Shown piece after piece: positions 7,580-17,307 of a stretch of 45,504 nucleotides of DNA. The notes below the pieces were generated by a model that saw nothing but the letters and a program-made list of their open reading frames with translations, was not told the DNA's origin and made no database searches. The number at the start of each line of letters is the position of its first letter. Within the stretch, counting starts at the first letter, position 1. The stretch is from an uncultured Acidimicrobiales bacterium (GTDB lineage Bacteria > Actinomycetota > Acidimicrobiia > Acidimicrobiales > SHLQ01), in NCBI GenBank assembly GCA_938038815.1, contig CALHTF010000086.1:1-45504 (forward strand), given 5' to 3'. The translations under genes were made by a program, and so were the position numbers.

Positions 7580-10500
7580 ATGTTCCTGAAGTCGTTGTCC
7601 ATGAAGGGCTTCAAGTCTTTCGCAGACCCCACCAAGCTCGACCTCGAACCCGGCGTCACTGTTGTCGTCGGCCCAAACGGGTCGGGTAAATCCAACGTTG
7701 TCGACGCGGTGGCTTGGGTACTCGGTGCCCAAGCTCCATCGGCTGTTCGAAGCCAAAAGATGGACGACGTGATCTTTGCCGGTACCGCCAAGCGGCCGGC
7801 GCTTGGCCGGGCGGAGGTGTCGCTGACCCTCGATAACTCCGATGGTCTGCTGCCGATCGATTTCACCGAAGTCACCATCACCCGCATCTTGTTCCGCAGT
7901 GGCGACAGCGAATACATGATCAACGGTTCGCCGTGTCGTCTGCTCGACATCCAAGAGCTGTTGTCCGATACCGGTGTGGGCCGCCAGCAGCACGTCATCG
8001 TGTCGCAGGGCCAGATCGACCAGGTGCTCAACGCCCGCCCCGAAGAGCGGCGCATGATTATCGAAGAAGCCGCTGGCGTGCTCAAGTACCGCAAGCGCAA
8101 GGAGAAGGCCGAGCGCCGACTTAAGTCGACCGAAGCCGACCTCACCCGGGTGAAGGACCTCTTGCGAGAGGTTCGCCGCCAGCTGCGTCCGCTCGAACGC
8201 CAAGCCGATGCCGCTCGTCGCCACGGCGACTTGGTCGAAGAACTGCATGCCTTGCAGGTGTTTGCTGCTGGTCGTCAGCTCGAACGCCTTCATGGCCAGG
8301 TGACCGCTCAGCGCGAACGCCGCAGCGAGTTGGCGAACGAAACCCGGTCGATCAAGGACGAACTCGCCAAGCTCGACACCGCAATCATCGCCGCCGAATC
8401 GCAGCTGTCGACCCAGGGCGGCGCCGATATTGGCGACGCGTTGGTTCGCTACGAATCGATCCGCGAACGCTCGAAGGGCTTGGTTGCGGTTCTCGACCAG
8501 CGCCGCCAGGGCATCGCCCGCGATCGTGAAGCGTTTGTCGACCAGGGCGTGGTCGCCAACCTCGAGTCCGAAAGTGCCCGCCTCAAGACCGATCTCGAAG
8601 AGGTCGAGCGCGAAGCCGAGGCACTCAAGCCCGACGCCGAACGGGTCCGCCTGGCCGACGCCGAGCTTTCCCAGCTGCGGGCGGCCTTTGAAACCCAGTG
8701 GGCCGAAGGCGTTGCCCCTCCAAGTGGCAAGGGCGCCGAAATCCGAGGCGAACTTGGTGCCGTGCGAGCCTCGGTCGAGCGCTCCCAAAGCGAACGAACC
8801 CGCATCGGCGAGAAGATTGCTGCCCTCAAGCAGACGTTGGCCGAGCTCGAAACCAGTCGCCAGAGCCATGTCGGCGAAATGGATTCGGCCACTGCGGCCG
8901 AGGAGCCACTCGTCGCCGAAATCACGATCATCGAAACCGCCGTCGCAACCGCAACCGAAGTCGCCGACCAGGCGGTCACCGAACTTGCGGCTGCCGATCG
9001 CGAGATCAGCACCGTGTCGGCCCGCATCGAGGCGCTTCAGTTGGCGCTCGATGAGGCTCGCTCGGCTGCGGGAATCGAAAAGGTCGCCGGGATCAACGGC
9101 GTGCTCGGCACGTTGGTTGAACTGGTCGATGTCGACGCAGGGTTCGAGGCGGCGTTCGAAGCAGCCGTAGGCCCGAGCCTCGCCGGTATTGTTGTGTCCG
9201 ACGACGCGGCGGCTCGCCAAGCGTTGCAACAGCTTGCCGACAACGATTTGGGCGGCGAAGTTCTGCTCGGATCGGGCGCCGGCGGTGCTGGTAACTGGGC
9301 CGGAAGCCTCCGCCAACATGTCCGGGCCCTTCAGCCCGGGATCGATGAACTGCTCGACCGCCTTCTCGGGGGCGTCGATGTCTCCGATGGTCCGTGGACT
9401 GCGGCGCTCGACCAGGCGATCAATTCGCCCGGGCGAGTCGTGGTCACGGTCGCTGGCGATCGCTTCGGCCCCGGCGGACTGCGCCTCGGCGCAGGAGGTG
9501 CCGGTGCCACCCGCGGCGCGCTCGACGATGCGTTGGCATCGCTGGCTACCGCCCAGTCGGTGCAGGCCGACAAAGCATCGGCCAACACCACCGCTCGGGC
9601 CCGCCTCGCCGAGCTCACCGACAAACACGCTGCCATCTCGTTGCAGCTCGACCAGACCGACAGCCAAATGGTGGCGTCGACCGAGAAGCTCGAACGCATC
9701 GCCAGCCAACAACGCGAAACCTCGGTCGAACTCGAGTCGCTCGAAGCTCGCAGCGCCGAGTTGGCCGAACGAAGCGAACGCGAACAAGTCCGCATCGCCG
9801 AACTCGAACAGCAGCTGCCCGAATTTGAGGCCGCCGAAGCCGCTCAGGCCGAACGGGGTCAGCGGATGAACGCCGACCGGGTAAGCCTCGACGAACGTTC
9901 CGCGGCGGTTGCATCGTTGCGCACCGACCTCGAAGTTCGGGCTGCCGCCACCGAAGAGCGTCGCACGGTTCTGCGCTCGCGACTCGCCGATGTTGACGCC
10001 AAGCTCGAAGAACACGCCGAGTCGCTCGCCACCGTCGAAGCGACCCGGGTTGGCCTCGATCGTCGTGAAGCGGTCGTGAAGTCGCTCCACAAGATCGTCG
10101 AGAACCGGCTCGGAACCATCGAGTTCGAGCTCTCCGACATTCGCGAGCGTCGCCGCAAACAAAGCGAAACCCAACAGGCGATCTCGGACCGACTCTCCGC
10201 GCTTCGCAAGGACCGCATCAAAGCCGAGAAGCGACTCGAAGAACTTCGCGAACTCAACTCGCGGGTCGAGCTCGAACAAACCGAAACCAAGCTACGGGTT
10301 GAGGCATCGGTCGATTCGATGCGTCGCGAGCTCGATATCGAACCCGAAGCAGCGCTCAAAGCCGAGTGCCCGGAGCTGCCCGAAGGAACCTCGGCCCCGA
10401 ACCGCACCCGTGAGCTCGAACGCGAACTCAAGGTCATGGGCCCCATCAACCCGCTGGCCCTCCAAGAGTTCGAGCAACTCACCGAACGCCACGAGTTCCT

Positions 10501-11074
10501 GCAGGGCCAGCTCGACGATATTCGCACCGCTCGACGCGACCTCTCGAAGGTCATCAAGTCGATCGATGAAGAGATCGTCAACGTGTTTGCCTCGGCCTAC
10601 GCCGATGTTTCGCAGAACTTCGAGAAGCTGTTTGGCACGCTGTTCCCGGGCGGAACCGGCAAGCTCAAGCTCACGCTTCCGAACGATCCGCTCAACACCG
10701 GTATCGAGCTCGAGGCCAAGCCATCGGGCAAGAACGTGAAGAAGCTGTCGCTGCTGAGCGGTGGCGAGCGCACGCTTACCGCGATGGGTTTCCTGTTTGC
10801 GGTGTTCCGGGCTCGGCCTTCTCCGTTCTATGTGATGGACGAAGTCGAGGCGGCGCTCGACGACGTGAACCTGCACCGCTTCCTCGAGCTGGTCAAAGAG
10901 TTCCGCGACGAAGCTCAGCTGCTTATCGTCAGTCACCAGAAGCGCACCATGGAAAGCGGCGACATCCTCTACGGCGTGTCGATGCAACCCGGTGGTTCGT
11001 CACGAGTGGTCAGCGAAAAGGTCGCCACCAAAGACCGCATCGGCCCAGCACCCGAGTCGGTACCCGTCGCCTAA
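7580..11074 (+). CDS. smc: Chromosome segregation ATPase SMC
   Basis: An 1164-residue SMC protein that, with ScpA and ScpB, organises and separates chromosomes. Walker A is GPNGSGKS (residues 31-38). Two long coiled coils flank a hinge at about residues 495-610 (GINGVLGTLVELVDVD onward). The ABC signature LSGGERTLTAMG is near residue 1059 and Walker B FYVMDEVEAALDD near residue 1085. Length and layout are standard. The locus (after rnc-fpg, before ftsY) is the expected one, but about 7.5 kb of other genes separate smc from ftsY here. A convergent membrane-protein gene follows immediately. Confidence 0.98.
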   Translation: MFLKSLSMKGFKSFADPTKLDLEPGVTVVVGPNGSGKSNVVDAVAWVLGAQAPSAVRSQKMDDVIFAGTAKRPALGRAEVSLTLDNSDGLLPIDFTEVTITRILFRSGDSEYMINGSPCRLLDIQELLSDTGVGRQQHVIVSQGQIDQVLNARPEERRMIIEEAAGVLKYRKRKEKAERRLKSTEADLTRVKDLLREVRRQLRPLERQADAARRHGDLVEELHALQVFAAGRQLERLHGQVTAQRERRSELANETRSIKDELAKLDTAIIAAESQLSTQGGADIGDALVRYESIRERSKGLVAVLDQRRQGIARDREAFVDQGVVANLESESARLKTDLEEVEREAEALKPDAERVRLADAELSQLRAAFETQWAEGVAPPSGKGAEIRGELGAVRASVERSQSERTRIGEKIAALKQTLAELETSRQSHVGEMDSATAAEEPLVAEITIIETAVATATEVADQAVTELAAADREISTVSARIEALQLALDEARSAAGIEKVAGINGVLGTLVELVDVDAGFEAAFEAAVGPSLAGIVVSDDAAARQALQQLADNDLGGEVLLGSGAGGAGNWAGSLRQHVRALQPGIDELLDRLLGGVDVSDGPWTAALDQAINSPGRVVVTVAGDRFGPGGLRLGAGGAGATRGALDDALASLATAQSVQADKASANTTARARLAELTDKHAAISLQLDQTDSQMVASTEKLERIASQQRETSVELESLEARSAELAERSEREQVRIAELEQQLPEFEAAEAAQAERGQRMNADRVSLDERSAAVASLRTDLEVRAAATEERRTVLRSRLADVDAKLEEHAESLATVEATRVGLDRREAVVKSLHKIVENRLGTIEFELSDIRERRRKQSETQQAISDRLSALRKDRIKAEKRLEELRELNSRVELEQTETKLRVEASVDSMRRELDIEPEAALKAECPELPEGTSAPNRTRELERELKVMGPINPLALQEFEQLTERHEFLQGQLDDIRTARRDLSKVIKSIDEEIVNVFASAYADVSQNFEKLFGTLFPGGTGKLKLTLPNDPLNTGIELEAKPSGKNVKKLSLLSGGERTLTAMGFLFAVFRARPSPFYVMDEVEAALDDVNLHRFLELVKEFRDEAQLLIVSHQKRTMESGDILYGVSMQPGGSSRVVSEKVATKDRIGPAPESVPVA

Positions 11075-11138
11075 CAACCACCGAACTCGGTGCGATAGTC
11101 GCGCCCATAGGCGCGCTTAGCGCTCCTGGTTGGTTGTT
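11073..11138. terminator. Nested hairpin between smc and yczE-like gene
   Basis: The outer arms AACAACCA (11073-11080) and TGGTTGTT (11131-11138) enclose a perfect inner hairpin CGCGCC-CATA-GGCGCG (11100-11115). On the plus strand the outer stem runs into TTTTT, as in a terminator. It overlaps the smc stop and the 3' end of the convergent gene, so it may stop transcription from both sides. Confidence 0.55.
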
Positions 11139-11782
11139 TTTGGGGGTTCGACCGGGTCGATTCGCAGGCGGGTGAGGAAGAACTTCACCCAGTGGCCGAC
11201 GGTTAGGGCCATGTAGATCGTGCCGAAGCCCACGGTGCCGCCGAGAAACCAACCGGTCACCAGCGCGGTTACTTCGATCACGCTGCGGGCGACCGAGATC
11301 GACAAGCCCCGCCGTTCGAGGGCGGTCATTAGGCCGTCTCGGGGGCCAGGCCCCAAACCAGCACCGATGTAGAGCCCGCTGGCGAGTCCGATCAACACCG
11401 GGGCCACACCGATCGAGGCGAGTCGGGCGATGGTCGAGTCAAGCGGGGGCACAATCGCTAGCGTTGCGTCGATCACGAAACCAATAACCCCAACGTTGAG
11501 CGCCGTGCCCAACCCCATGCCTTCGCGCAGCGGGATGAACAGCAGCAGCAAAACCGCGCCGGTGAGGATCACCATCATCCCGATCGAGATGCCGAGCTGT
11601 TCGGAGGCTCCTTCGTGAAAGACCGTCCATGGGTTGGTGCCGAATTCGCCCCTGATTGCAAGCGAGAGGGCAACCCCAAACACGAGGAGGCCCGGCAACA
11701 GTTGGGCGAGCCGGCGGACCAACGGGTCTCGCAACGGCAGCAGCCGGACGCCAAGAACGGTTGGCAGATCGGGTTGGGTCAC
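11117..11782 (-). CDS. YczE/YyaS/YitT-type membrane protein
   Basis: A 221-residue integral membrane protein with about five hydrophobic segments (for example LLPGLLVFGVALSLAI, VILTGAVLLLLFIPL and VTGWFLGGTVGFGTIYMAL). The segment GLGPGPRDGLMTALERRG is characteristic of the YczE/YyaS family, whose transport or other role is not established. It starts with GTG at 11782, 13 nt after the VWA gene on the same strand, so it is probably the last gene of the moxR-DUF58-VWA operon. Its relation to that operon's function is unknown. Confidence 0.75.
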   Translation of the reverse strand: MTQPDLPTVLGVRLLPLRDPLVRRLAQLLPGLLVFGVALSLAIRGEFGTNPWTVFHEGASEQLGISIGMMVILTGAVLLLLFIPLREGMGLGTALNVGVIGFVIDATLAIVPPLDSTIARLASIGVAPVLIGLASGLYIGAGLGPGPRDGLMTALERRGLSISVARSVIEVTALVTGWFLGGTVGFGTIYMALTVGHWVKFFLTRLRIDPVEPPKTTNQER

Positions 11783-11795
11783 CGGAGTTGGGCGA

Positions 11796-12752
11796 CTAGG
11801 GGATACGCGAGAACCACAGGAGCGACATTGTTGCCGTCAGCAGCGCCAACACCAAGGCGGCGCCGACAAACCAGTCGGCAATGCTCGTGAGCTCGATCTC
11901 AAACCCCTTCGACGAACCAATGTCGGCGTAGACCGCATCGAGTTCTTCGGAGGTCTCGGCGGTGAAGAAGTCGCCGCCGGTTTCCTCCGCGATCTCGCGC
12001 AGCTCTTGAGTGCGAACCGGCACGAGGATCTCGTCGCCGTACTCGGGTAAGAAGATCGTTCCGCTCGGGGTGCCGAAGGCGATGGTGGCCACGGGCACCT
12101 CGGCGTCGATGGCGGCTTGGATACCTAAGTCGTTTGGTCGGCCGGCGGTGGTTTCGCCGTCGGACATCAACACGATGGCGCCGGGAACCGCTTCGTCTTC
12201 GTTGTCGGGTTGGGGTGCGAGTTCGAGTGCATCGAGGCTGGAGAACAGCGCTTCGCCGATGGCGGTCCGTTCGTTGAGTTCGAGACGATCGATCGAGGCG
12301 GCAACCTTGGTTCGGTCGGTGGTGGGCGGCACCCAGATGGTGGCGGCGCCGTTAAACCCGACCAGACCGATGTTGATCGACTCGGGCACCTGCTCGATGA
12401 ACAACTTGGCGGCCGCCTTGGCTGCATCGATACGGGTGGGTTCGACATCGGTGGCGAGCATCGACAACGAGGTGTCGATCGCCAAGACGATGGTGGCCCG
12501 CTCGCGGGGGATCTCACGCTCCGACGCTGGGTCGGCGAAGGCGAACACCAGCACAGCGAGCATGGTGAGGAAGCCGGCCGCCGGAACGTGGCGGCGCCAG
12601 CCCGGACGTTCGGGCGCAACTTCGGCTAACAGTTCGAGGTTGGTGAACCGCAAGGCGTACTGCTTGCGCCGGCTCTGGGCGTACACGTAGGCGAGCGCCA
12701 GGGCGGCGACGGCGAGCAGAAACAGCAGTCGCCAGGGGTGGAAGAAGCTCAT
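11796..12752 (-). CDS. Membrane-anchored VWA protein (BatA/Rv1481-like)
   Basis: A 318-residue protein with N-terminal membrane segments (about residues 5-25 and 57-75), a von Willebrand factor A domain, and a C-terminal membrane helix (about residues 290-312). The metal-ion adhesion site is intact: DTSLS at residue 93, and a later acidic motif at MSDGETT. This is the same layout as Rv1481 and Bacteroides BatA. Such proteins work with a MoxR ATPase and a DUF58 protein in folding, metal loading or envelope stress. Its ATG overlaps the DUF58 stop by 4 nt. Confidence 0.88.
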   Translation of the reverse strand: MSFFHPWRLLFLLAVAALALAYVYAQSRRKQYALRFTNLELLAEVAPERPGWRRHVPAAGFLTMLAVLVFAFADPASEREIPRERATIVLAIDTSLSMLATDVEPTRIDAAKAAAKLFIEQVPESINIGLVGFNGAATIWVPPTTDRTKVAASIDRLELNERTAIGEALFSSLDALELAPQPDNEDEAVPGAIVLMSDGETTAGRPNDLGIQAAIDAEVPVATIAFGTPSGTIFLPEYGDEILVPVRTQELREIAEETGGDFFTAETSEELDAVYADIGSSKGFEIELTSIADWFVGAALVLALLTATMSLLWFSRIP

Positions 12753-13675
12753 GAAACTGCACCCACCGTAGGGTTCGCGCCGCGCTTACGTTTCCGCAAC
12801 CCGATGAATTTTGCGAGTTCGAGCAGCCAGTCTTGGTCGGTGCGCAAGAACAGATGGTCGGCGCCCGCGGCCCGGATGGCCGCCGCGTGTTCGGCCCGCT
12901 GGGCCATCGATAGGGCGTAGAACCGGTCGCGAACCTGCGCGTTGCTGGTCTGCACCTCGAGGGTCCGGCCCGACTCGGGGTCGACCAAGTCGACCAAGCC
13001 AATGTCGGGCAGTTCGAGTTCGCGCGGATCGGCGATTTCGATGCAGAGCACTTCGTGGCGAATCGCCAGGCGTTTCAGGGCATCGTCCCACGGGTCGGTG
13101 CCGAGGAAGTCCGAGATCACTACCACCAGGCCCGATCGACGGGCGGTGGCGCTGAGGCGAACGATGCCCTCGGCGAGGCCAACATCGCCCTCGCCGCCGC
13201 GTTCGAGCTGTCGAACCTGGTGCAGGGCGGCCATCAGATGGGCTCGACCGCCCCGGGCCGGTATTTCGAGTGCGCCGTCGGCATGCAGGGCCAAGATGCC
13301 GAGTCGGTTGCCGACCCGGCCGGTGATAAAGCCGAGCGCTGAAGCCAGGGTGAGCGCCAGTTCGCGTTTCTCCCACTGCACGGTGCCGAAGTCGAGGCTG
13401 GGCGAGAGGTCGAGCAGCACCCGCGTCTCAAGTTCGCGGTCGGCGATCGATTCGCGAATGTGGGGCTTCTGGAGGCGAGCGGTCACGTTCCAGTCGATGC
13501 GCCGAACATCGTCGCCCGGTGTGTACTCGCGGGTTTCGCCCGGCTCGGATCCGTGGCCGGGTAGCAGCCCGCGGTAGTCGCCGTGGAGGATTCCGTCGAG
13601 GCGGCGCGCGATGTCGATCTCGAGCCGTCGAAGCACGTCGCGGTCGGAAGGTTTGTCGATGGGCGACGGCTTCAT
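12749..13675 (-). CDS. DUF58 domain protein
   Basis: A 308-residue soluble protein containing the DUF58 core YTPGDDVRRIDWNVTARL (about residues 52-69), which is highly conserved. A VWA-like fold follows (LLDLSPSLDFGT). Homologues such as Rv1480 are encoded between moxR and a VWA gene, as here. The protein is thought to be a partner or substrate adaptor of the MoxR ATPase. It overlaps the upstream moxR stop and the downstream VWA start by 4 nt each (ATGA), so the three are one tightly coupled unit. Confidence 0.88.
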   Translation of the reverse strand: MKPSPIDKPSDRDVLRRLEIDIARRLDGILHGDYRGLLPGHGSEPGETREYTPGDDVRRIDWNVTARLQKPHIRESIADRELETRVLLDLSPSLDFGTVQWEKRELALTLASALGFITGRVGNRLGILALHADGALEIPARGGRAHLMAALHQVRQLERGGEGDVGLAEGIVRLSATARRSGLVVVISDFLGTDPWDDALKRLAIRHEVLCIEIADPRELELPDIGLVDLVDPESGRTLEVQTSNAQVRDRFYALSMAQRAEHAAAIRAAGADHLFLRTDQDWLLELAKFIGLRKRKRGANPTVGAVS

Positions 13676-14898
13676 CAGTAGGCTGCGGGATCCTGCTGAG
13701 GCGAAACGTGCGGCGCAGGGATGGTGCTCAAGATGCGCGACAACACATGGTCGGTCGAGATATCGCGGGCCAAGGCCTCGTAGCTGAGTACCACCCGGTG
13801 GCGCAGGATCTCGGGCGCAACGTCGAAGACGTCTTGAGGCACCACGTAGGTGCGGCCCCGCATCAGGGCGAGCGCCTTACCCGCCCGGACCAAACCGAGG
13901 CTGGCTCGAGGACTCGCACCGTAGGTGAGAAGTTCGCTGAGCTCGGGCAGGCCCATCGCCACCGGGTCACGGGTCGTGAGCACCAGGTTGACGGCGTAGT
14001 CGACCACGGCCCGGTCGATGTAGATGTTGTCCGATGCCGTCTGCAGCGCCATGACCATGTCGGGGTCGAGGATCTGGGTTGGCTCCGGAGCGCTGACGCC
14101 CATGCGGTAAACGATGTCGACCTCTTCGGCCGGGGTCGGGTACTCGACCAGAACCTTCATGAGGAAGCGGTCGCGCTGAGCCTCGGGTAGTGCGTACACA
14201 CCCTCGGACTCGATGGGGTTCTGCGTTGCGAGCACCAGGAAGGGGAGGGGGGCCGGGTAGGTCTGGCCGCCGATCGATACCTGCTGTTCGGCCATAACTT
14301 CGAGCAGGGCCGACTGCACTTTGGCGGGGGCCCGGTTGATTTCATCGGCGAGCACGTAGTTGGCGAACACCGGACCAAGCTCGACGTCGAAGGTTTCCGA
14401 CGACGCCCGGAAGATGCGGGTTCCGACGATGTCGGCCGGCAGGAGGTCGGGGGTGAACTGCAAGCGAGCGAAGGATCCGCCGGTGACTTTGGCGAGCGAT
14501 TCAACGGCGAGGGTCTTGGCCACACCGGGCACCCCTTCGAGCAGACAGTGGCCGCGCGACAGCACACAGACCAGCAGTCGTTCGAGCATGCGCTCTTGGC
14601 CAACGATGACCTTCTTCACCTCGAACAGCGCGGTTTCGAGCAGTGCGGGATCGACCACCGACCGGTCGGCCAGGTCGACCACCTCGTCGAGCGACGATTC
14701 GTTCGCTTCGATGACCGCCACATCGTCGGCGCCAGCATTGGTTATCGGCACCGCAGCTACCTCGTCGGTAGCGGGGCTGTCGAAATCGTCGAAGGCTGAG
14801 GTGAACGACTCGGGCAATGGTTCATTGCTCGGATCGACGGGGGGAACAGCGCCGGCTCCCTCAGTGGTTTCGGAGGGGTCTTCGGGATCGAATGCCAT
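13675..14898 (-). CDS. MoxR-family AAA+ ATPase
   Basis: A 407-residue protein. The first ~80 residues are acidic and low in complexity, unlike the shorter MoxR standard (about 330). The AAA+ core follows: Walker A EGVPGVAKT (about residue 121), Walker B VLADEINRA (about residue 182), ATQNPIE (sensor 1), and GASPRASLGLVRAGKA with the sensor 2 arginine. MoxR ATPases act as chaperones that remodel or activate partner proteins, here presumably the DUF58 and VWA products. ATG 14898 was chosen because the reading frame upstream lacks family similarity. It is divergent from the response regulator gene at 15124. Confidence 0.9.
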   Translation of the reverse strand: MAFDPEDPSETTEGAGAVPPVDPSNEPLPESFTSAFDDFDSPATDEVAAVPITNAGADDVAVIEANESSLDEVVDLADRSVVDPALLETALFEVKKVIVGQERMLERLLVCVLSRGHCLLEGVPGVAKTLAVESLAKVTGGSFARLQFTPDLLPADIVGTRIFRASSETFDVELGPVFANYVLADEINRAPAKVQSALLEVMAEQQVSIGGQTYPAPLPFLVLATQNPIESEGVYALPEAQRDRFLMKVLVEYPTPAEEVDIVYRMGVSAPEPTQILDPDMVMALQTASDNIYIDRAVVDYAVNLVLTTRDPVAMGLPELSELLTYGASPRASLGLVRAGKALALMRGRTYVVPQDVFDVAPEILRHRVVLSYEALARDISTDHVLSRILSTIPAPHVSPQQDPAAY

Positions 14899-15110
14899 AA
14901 CTTTTTCGGCGTTCCTTACATGCGGAGAGTCAACGTCGGGGGAAACGACGTGGGGTACGACGATGAAAACACATCGACACAAAGCTATGACCAAAGGTAC
15001 AAGCCAAGGCGAGGATAAAGCCCAGCACCCCTGTTGGGCGGGTTCTTCGGCCGAATGGTTGTTGCGCGATGCATGTCCGGGGCGGTTCAGGTGAGCCCAC
15101 CTAATCCCGG

Positions 15111-15116
15111 TACCGT
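15111..15116 (+). promoter_or_regulatory. -10-like box for leaderless response regulator gene
   Basis: TACCGT ends 7 nt before the GTG at 15124, and no ribosome binding site is present. This favours GTG 15124 over upstream in-frame starts and suggests a leaderless message. Confidence 0.5.
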
Positions 15117-15123
15117 ACGAATC

Positions 15124-15816
15124 GTGAGAATTCTTGTTGTTGACGATGAAGTCGATCTGGCCGAAGCGATCGCCCGTGGGTTGCGCCGCGAAGGGTACGC
15201 GGTCGACCTTGCCCATGACGGCAACGAGGCACTCGACAAGGCGCTGGTCAACGGGTACGACCTGATCTGTCTCGACCTGACCATGCCGGGCATCGATGGC
15301 CTTGAGGTGTGTCGCCGGATTCGGGCCACCACCGACTTGGTCGAACAGCCCCGCATCTTGGTGCTCACCGCACGCGACGGTGTGGAAGACCGGGTGGTCG
15401 GGCTCGACCAAGGGGCCGACGACTACCTCGTAAAGCCCTTTGCGTTCCCCGAACTCGCCGCCCGGGTCCGGACCCTGATGCGGCGCGAAGCCAGCCAGTC
15501 GTCGTCGGTGCTCAACGTCGGCGAACTCGAGCTCGACACCAGCCGTCATCGCGCTATGCGTGGCTCGACCGAGCTTTCGCTCACCGCCAAGGAGTTCGCT
15601 CTGCTGCGGTACTTCATGGCCCACGCGGACCAGGTGCTGTCCCAAGAAGAACTACTCGAACACGTATGGGACGAACACGCCGACCCCTTCACCAACACCG
15701 TGCGGGTTACCGTTGGCACCTTGCGAAAGAAGATCCAGACCGACGACGAACTGCCGAACCTGATCGAAACGGTCATCGGTAAGGGTTATCGACTCCTTGA
15801 AGAAACGCCTGCCTGA
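15124..15816 (+). CDS. OmpR-family response regulator (MprA-like)
   Basis: A 230-residue two-component regulator. The receiver domain has the acidic pair at residues 7-8, the phosphoacceptor Asp51 (LICLDLTMPG), Thr in VLTARDG and Lys in YLVKPFAFPE. A winged-helix DNA-binding domain follows (LSLTAKEFALLRYFM through RKKIQ and VIGKGYRL). The GTG start begins directly at RILVVDD, as in relatives. It overlaps the kinase gene by 20 nt. The order regulator-kinase-HtrA matches mprA-mprB-pepD of mycobacteria, an envelope-stress system, and a repeat before the protease gene could be its binding site. Direct orthology is inference. Confidence 0.92.
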   Translation: MRILVVDDEVDLAEAIARGLRREGYAVDLAHDGNEALDKALVNGYDLICLDLTMPGIDGLEVCRRIRATTDLVEQPRILVLTARDGVEDRVVGLDQGADDYLVKPFAFPELAARVRTLMRREASQSSSVLNVGELELDTSRHRAMRGSTELSLTAKEFALLRYFMAHADQVLSQEELLEHVWDEHADPFTNTVRVTVGTLRKKIQTDDELPNLIETVIGKGYRLLEETPA

Positions 15817-17158
15817 AGTGGCTGAGTCGAGCATCGACGCTCCTCTGTACCTCGACCAGCTAGACGGCGTCGACGGCGACGCGACCCGGTCGCTGCGCTT
15901 CGGGCAACGGCTGGCCGAACGGGTGCCGCCCTGGCTCGGATCGATTCGGGTCCGGCTCACCTTGTTGTATTCGATCCTGTTGTTTGGGTTGGCGTCGATC
16001 GTGGTGGGCGGCATCTACACCGGCTTGGCACGGTCGCTCAACGACCAGCCGGTCTCCAAGATTGAACGCGAGTACGTGATGGTGCCGCTCGACGACAAGG
16101 TGGTGGTGACCACCGCCGAGGTGGAACGCATCGATCCGCTGGCCGCCTTCGAGCGCGACGTCAACACCCGGGCGCTCGAGAAGCTGCGCCAGTACAGCTT
16201 TGGCGCCTTGGCGCTGTTGTTTGTAGGCAGCCTGGCCGTGGGCTGGTTTGTGGCCGACATGGTGTTGAGGCCGATCGGGCGGATCACCGGGGTGGCCCGC
16301 GACATTTCGGCCACCGATCTCAAGCGTCGGATCAACTTGCGCGGCCCAAACGACGAACTGCGGCAGTTGGCCGACACGTTCGACAACATGATCGCTCGGC
16401 TCAACTCGTCGTTTGAGGGCCAGCGCCACTTCATTCAGGAGGCGTCGCACGAGTTACGGAACCCGCTGGCGGTTATCCGCACCAACGTCGATGTGGTGTT
16501 GAGCGACCCCGATGCCGAGGCCGAGGACCACCGCCACGTGAACCAAGTTGTTTCGAGTGCCGCCGAGCGCATGTCGATTCTGGTCGACGACCTGTTGCTG
16601 TCGGCCCGCTACGAGTCGCCCGAGGTTCGCCTCGACGAGGTCGACCTGCACACGATCGTAAAGAACACCGCCGATGAATTTGGGGCGGCCGCCGACGCTG
16701 AAGACGTCGCACTGACATGGAACGCCGAGCCCGACCTGATCTTGCTCGGCGATGCGGCAGCGCTTCGGCGGCTGGTGGCCAACTTGGTCGTCAACGCTCT
16801 CCGCCACACGCCCGCCGGCAACGAAATTCGAGTTGCCGCCGGACGGGTCGATGCGTGGTTCTGGTTGGCGGTTTCCGATCAGGGCGCTGGCATCGCCGAC
16901 GCCGACAAGTCACGCATCTTTAATCGGTTCTTCCGGGGCGATGGTCCGTCGAACCGCAAAGACAGTCGCACCGGACTCGGCTTAACGATTGTGTCGCAGA
17001 TCGCCGAATCGCACGACGGTCATGTGGTCGTGCGATCGACCGAAAAGGTCGGCTCGACGTTCCTCGTGTGGTTGCCCGCTACCGGCACGCCGGGCGGCAC
17101 TGCGCACCCGGACGAGTTGCCGGCTGGCGCAGTTCTGGGGACCAGCAACGCTGGGTGA
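15797..17158 (+). CDS. Membrane sensor histidine kinase (MprB-like)
   Basis: A 453-residue kinase with transmembrane helices at about residues 52-78 and 132-154, and only ~55 residues outside the membrane between them. A HAMP linker spans about residues 157-205. The phosphoacceptor His218 is in the H box EASHELRNPLAV. The ATPase part has the N box NLVVNALRH, G1 DQGAGI and G2 TGLGLTI. It should phosphorylate the regulator encoded just upstream. The TTG start at 15797 overlaps the regulator gene. A GTG at 15818, two bases after the regulator stop, is an equally possible start. The C-terminal ~30 residues are Gly/Pro-rich and unrelated to the catalytic domain. Confidence 0.93.
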   Translation: MKKRLPEVAESSIDAPLYLDQLDGVDGDATRSLRFGQRLAERVPPWLGSIRVRLTLLYSILLFGLASIVVGGIYTGLARSLNDQPVSKIEREYVMVPLDDKVVVTTAEVERIDPLAAFERDVNTRALEKLRQYSFGALALLFVGSLAVGWFVADMVLRPIGRITGVARDISATDLKRRINLRGPNDELRQLADTFDNMIARLNSSFEGQRHFIQEASHELRNPLAVIRTNVDVVLSDPDAEAEDHRHVNQVVSSAAERMSILVDDLLLSARYESPEVRLDEVDLHTIVKNTADEFGAAADAEDVALTWNAEPDLILLGDAAALRRLVANLVVNALRHTPAGNEIRVAAGRVDAWFWLAVSDQGAGIADADKSRIFNRFFRGDGPSNRKDSRTGLGLTIVSQIAESHDGHVVVRSTEKVGSTFLVWLPATGTPGGTAHPDELPAGAVLGTSNAG

Positions 17159-17219
17159 GCGCCCGCAAAGGTGCGCCTCAAACAAAGAAATCTCGGATTT
17201 ACTGAATTCTCACCCTTTC

Positions 17220-17248
17220 CTTAGCGTTGCTTTAGCACGATGTATCTA
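17220..17248 (+). promoter_or_regulatory. Promoter and possible response-regulator site for htrA gene
   Basis: A direct repeat CTTAGC (17220-17225) and TTTAGC (17231-17236) has 11-nt spacing, the usual spacing of OmpR-family half-sites. It is followed by a -10-like TATCTA (17243-17248). It lies between the kinase and protease genes. Autoregulation by the neighbouring regulator is inferred from position and spacing. Confidence 0.4.
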
Positions 17249-17307
17249 GGGTGAGATTCACACCAAGAAACAGAAAGTTGAAGGGACGCCCTCCCCGGGC
17301 ACCGCAC

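Noticed and set aside
7469-10279. A long minus-strand open frame of 936 codons opposite smc
   Set aside because: It is antisense to a clear SMC protein, has a composition driven by the high third-position G+C of smc, and shows no family motifs.
13675-15645. A 656-residue reading of the MoxR gene
   Set aside because: The first ~250 residues are antisense to the response regulator gene and its promoter, and MoxR similarity begins only after 14898.
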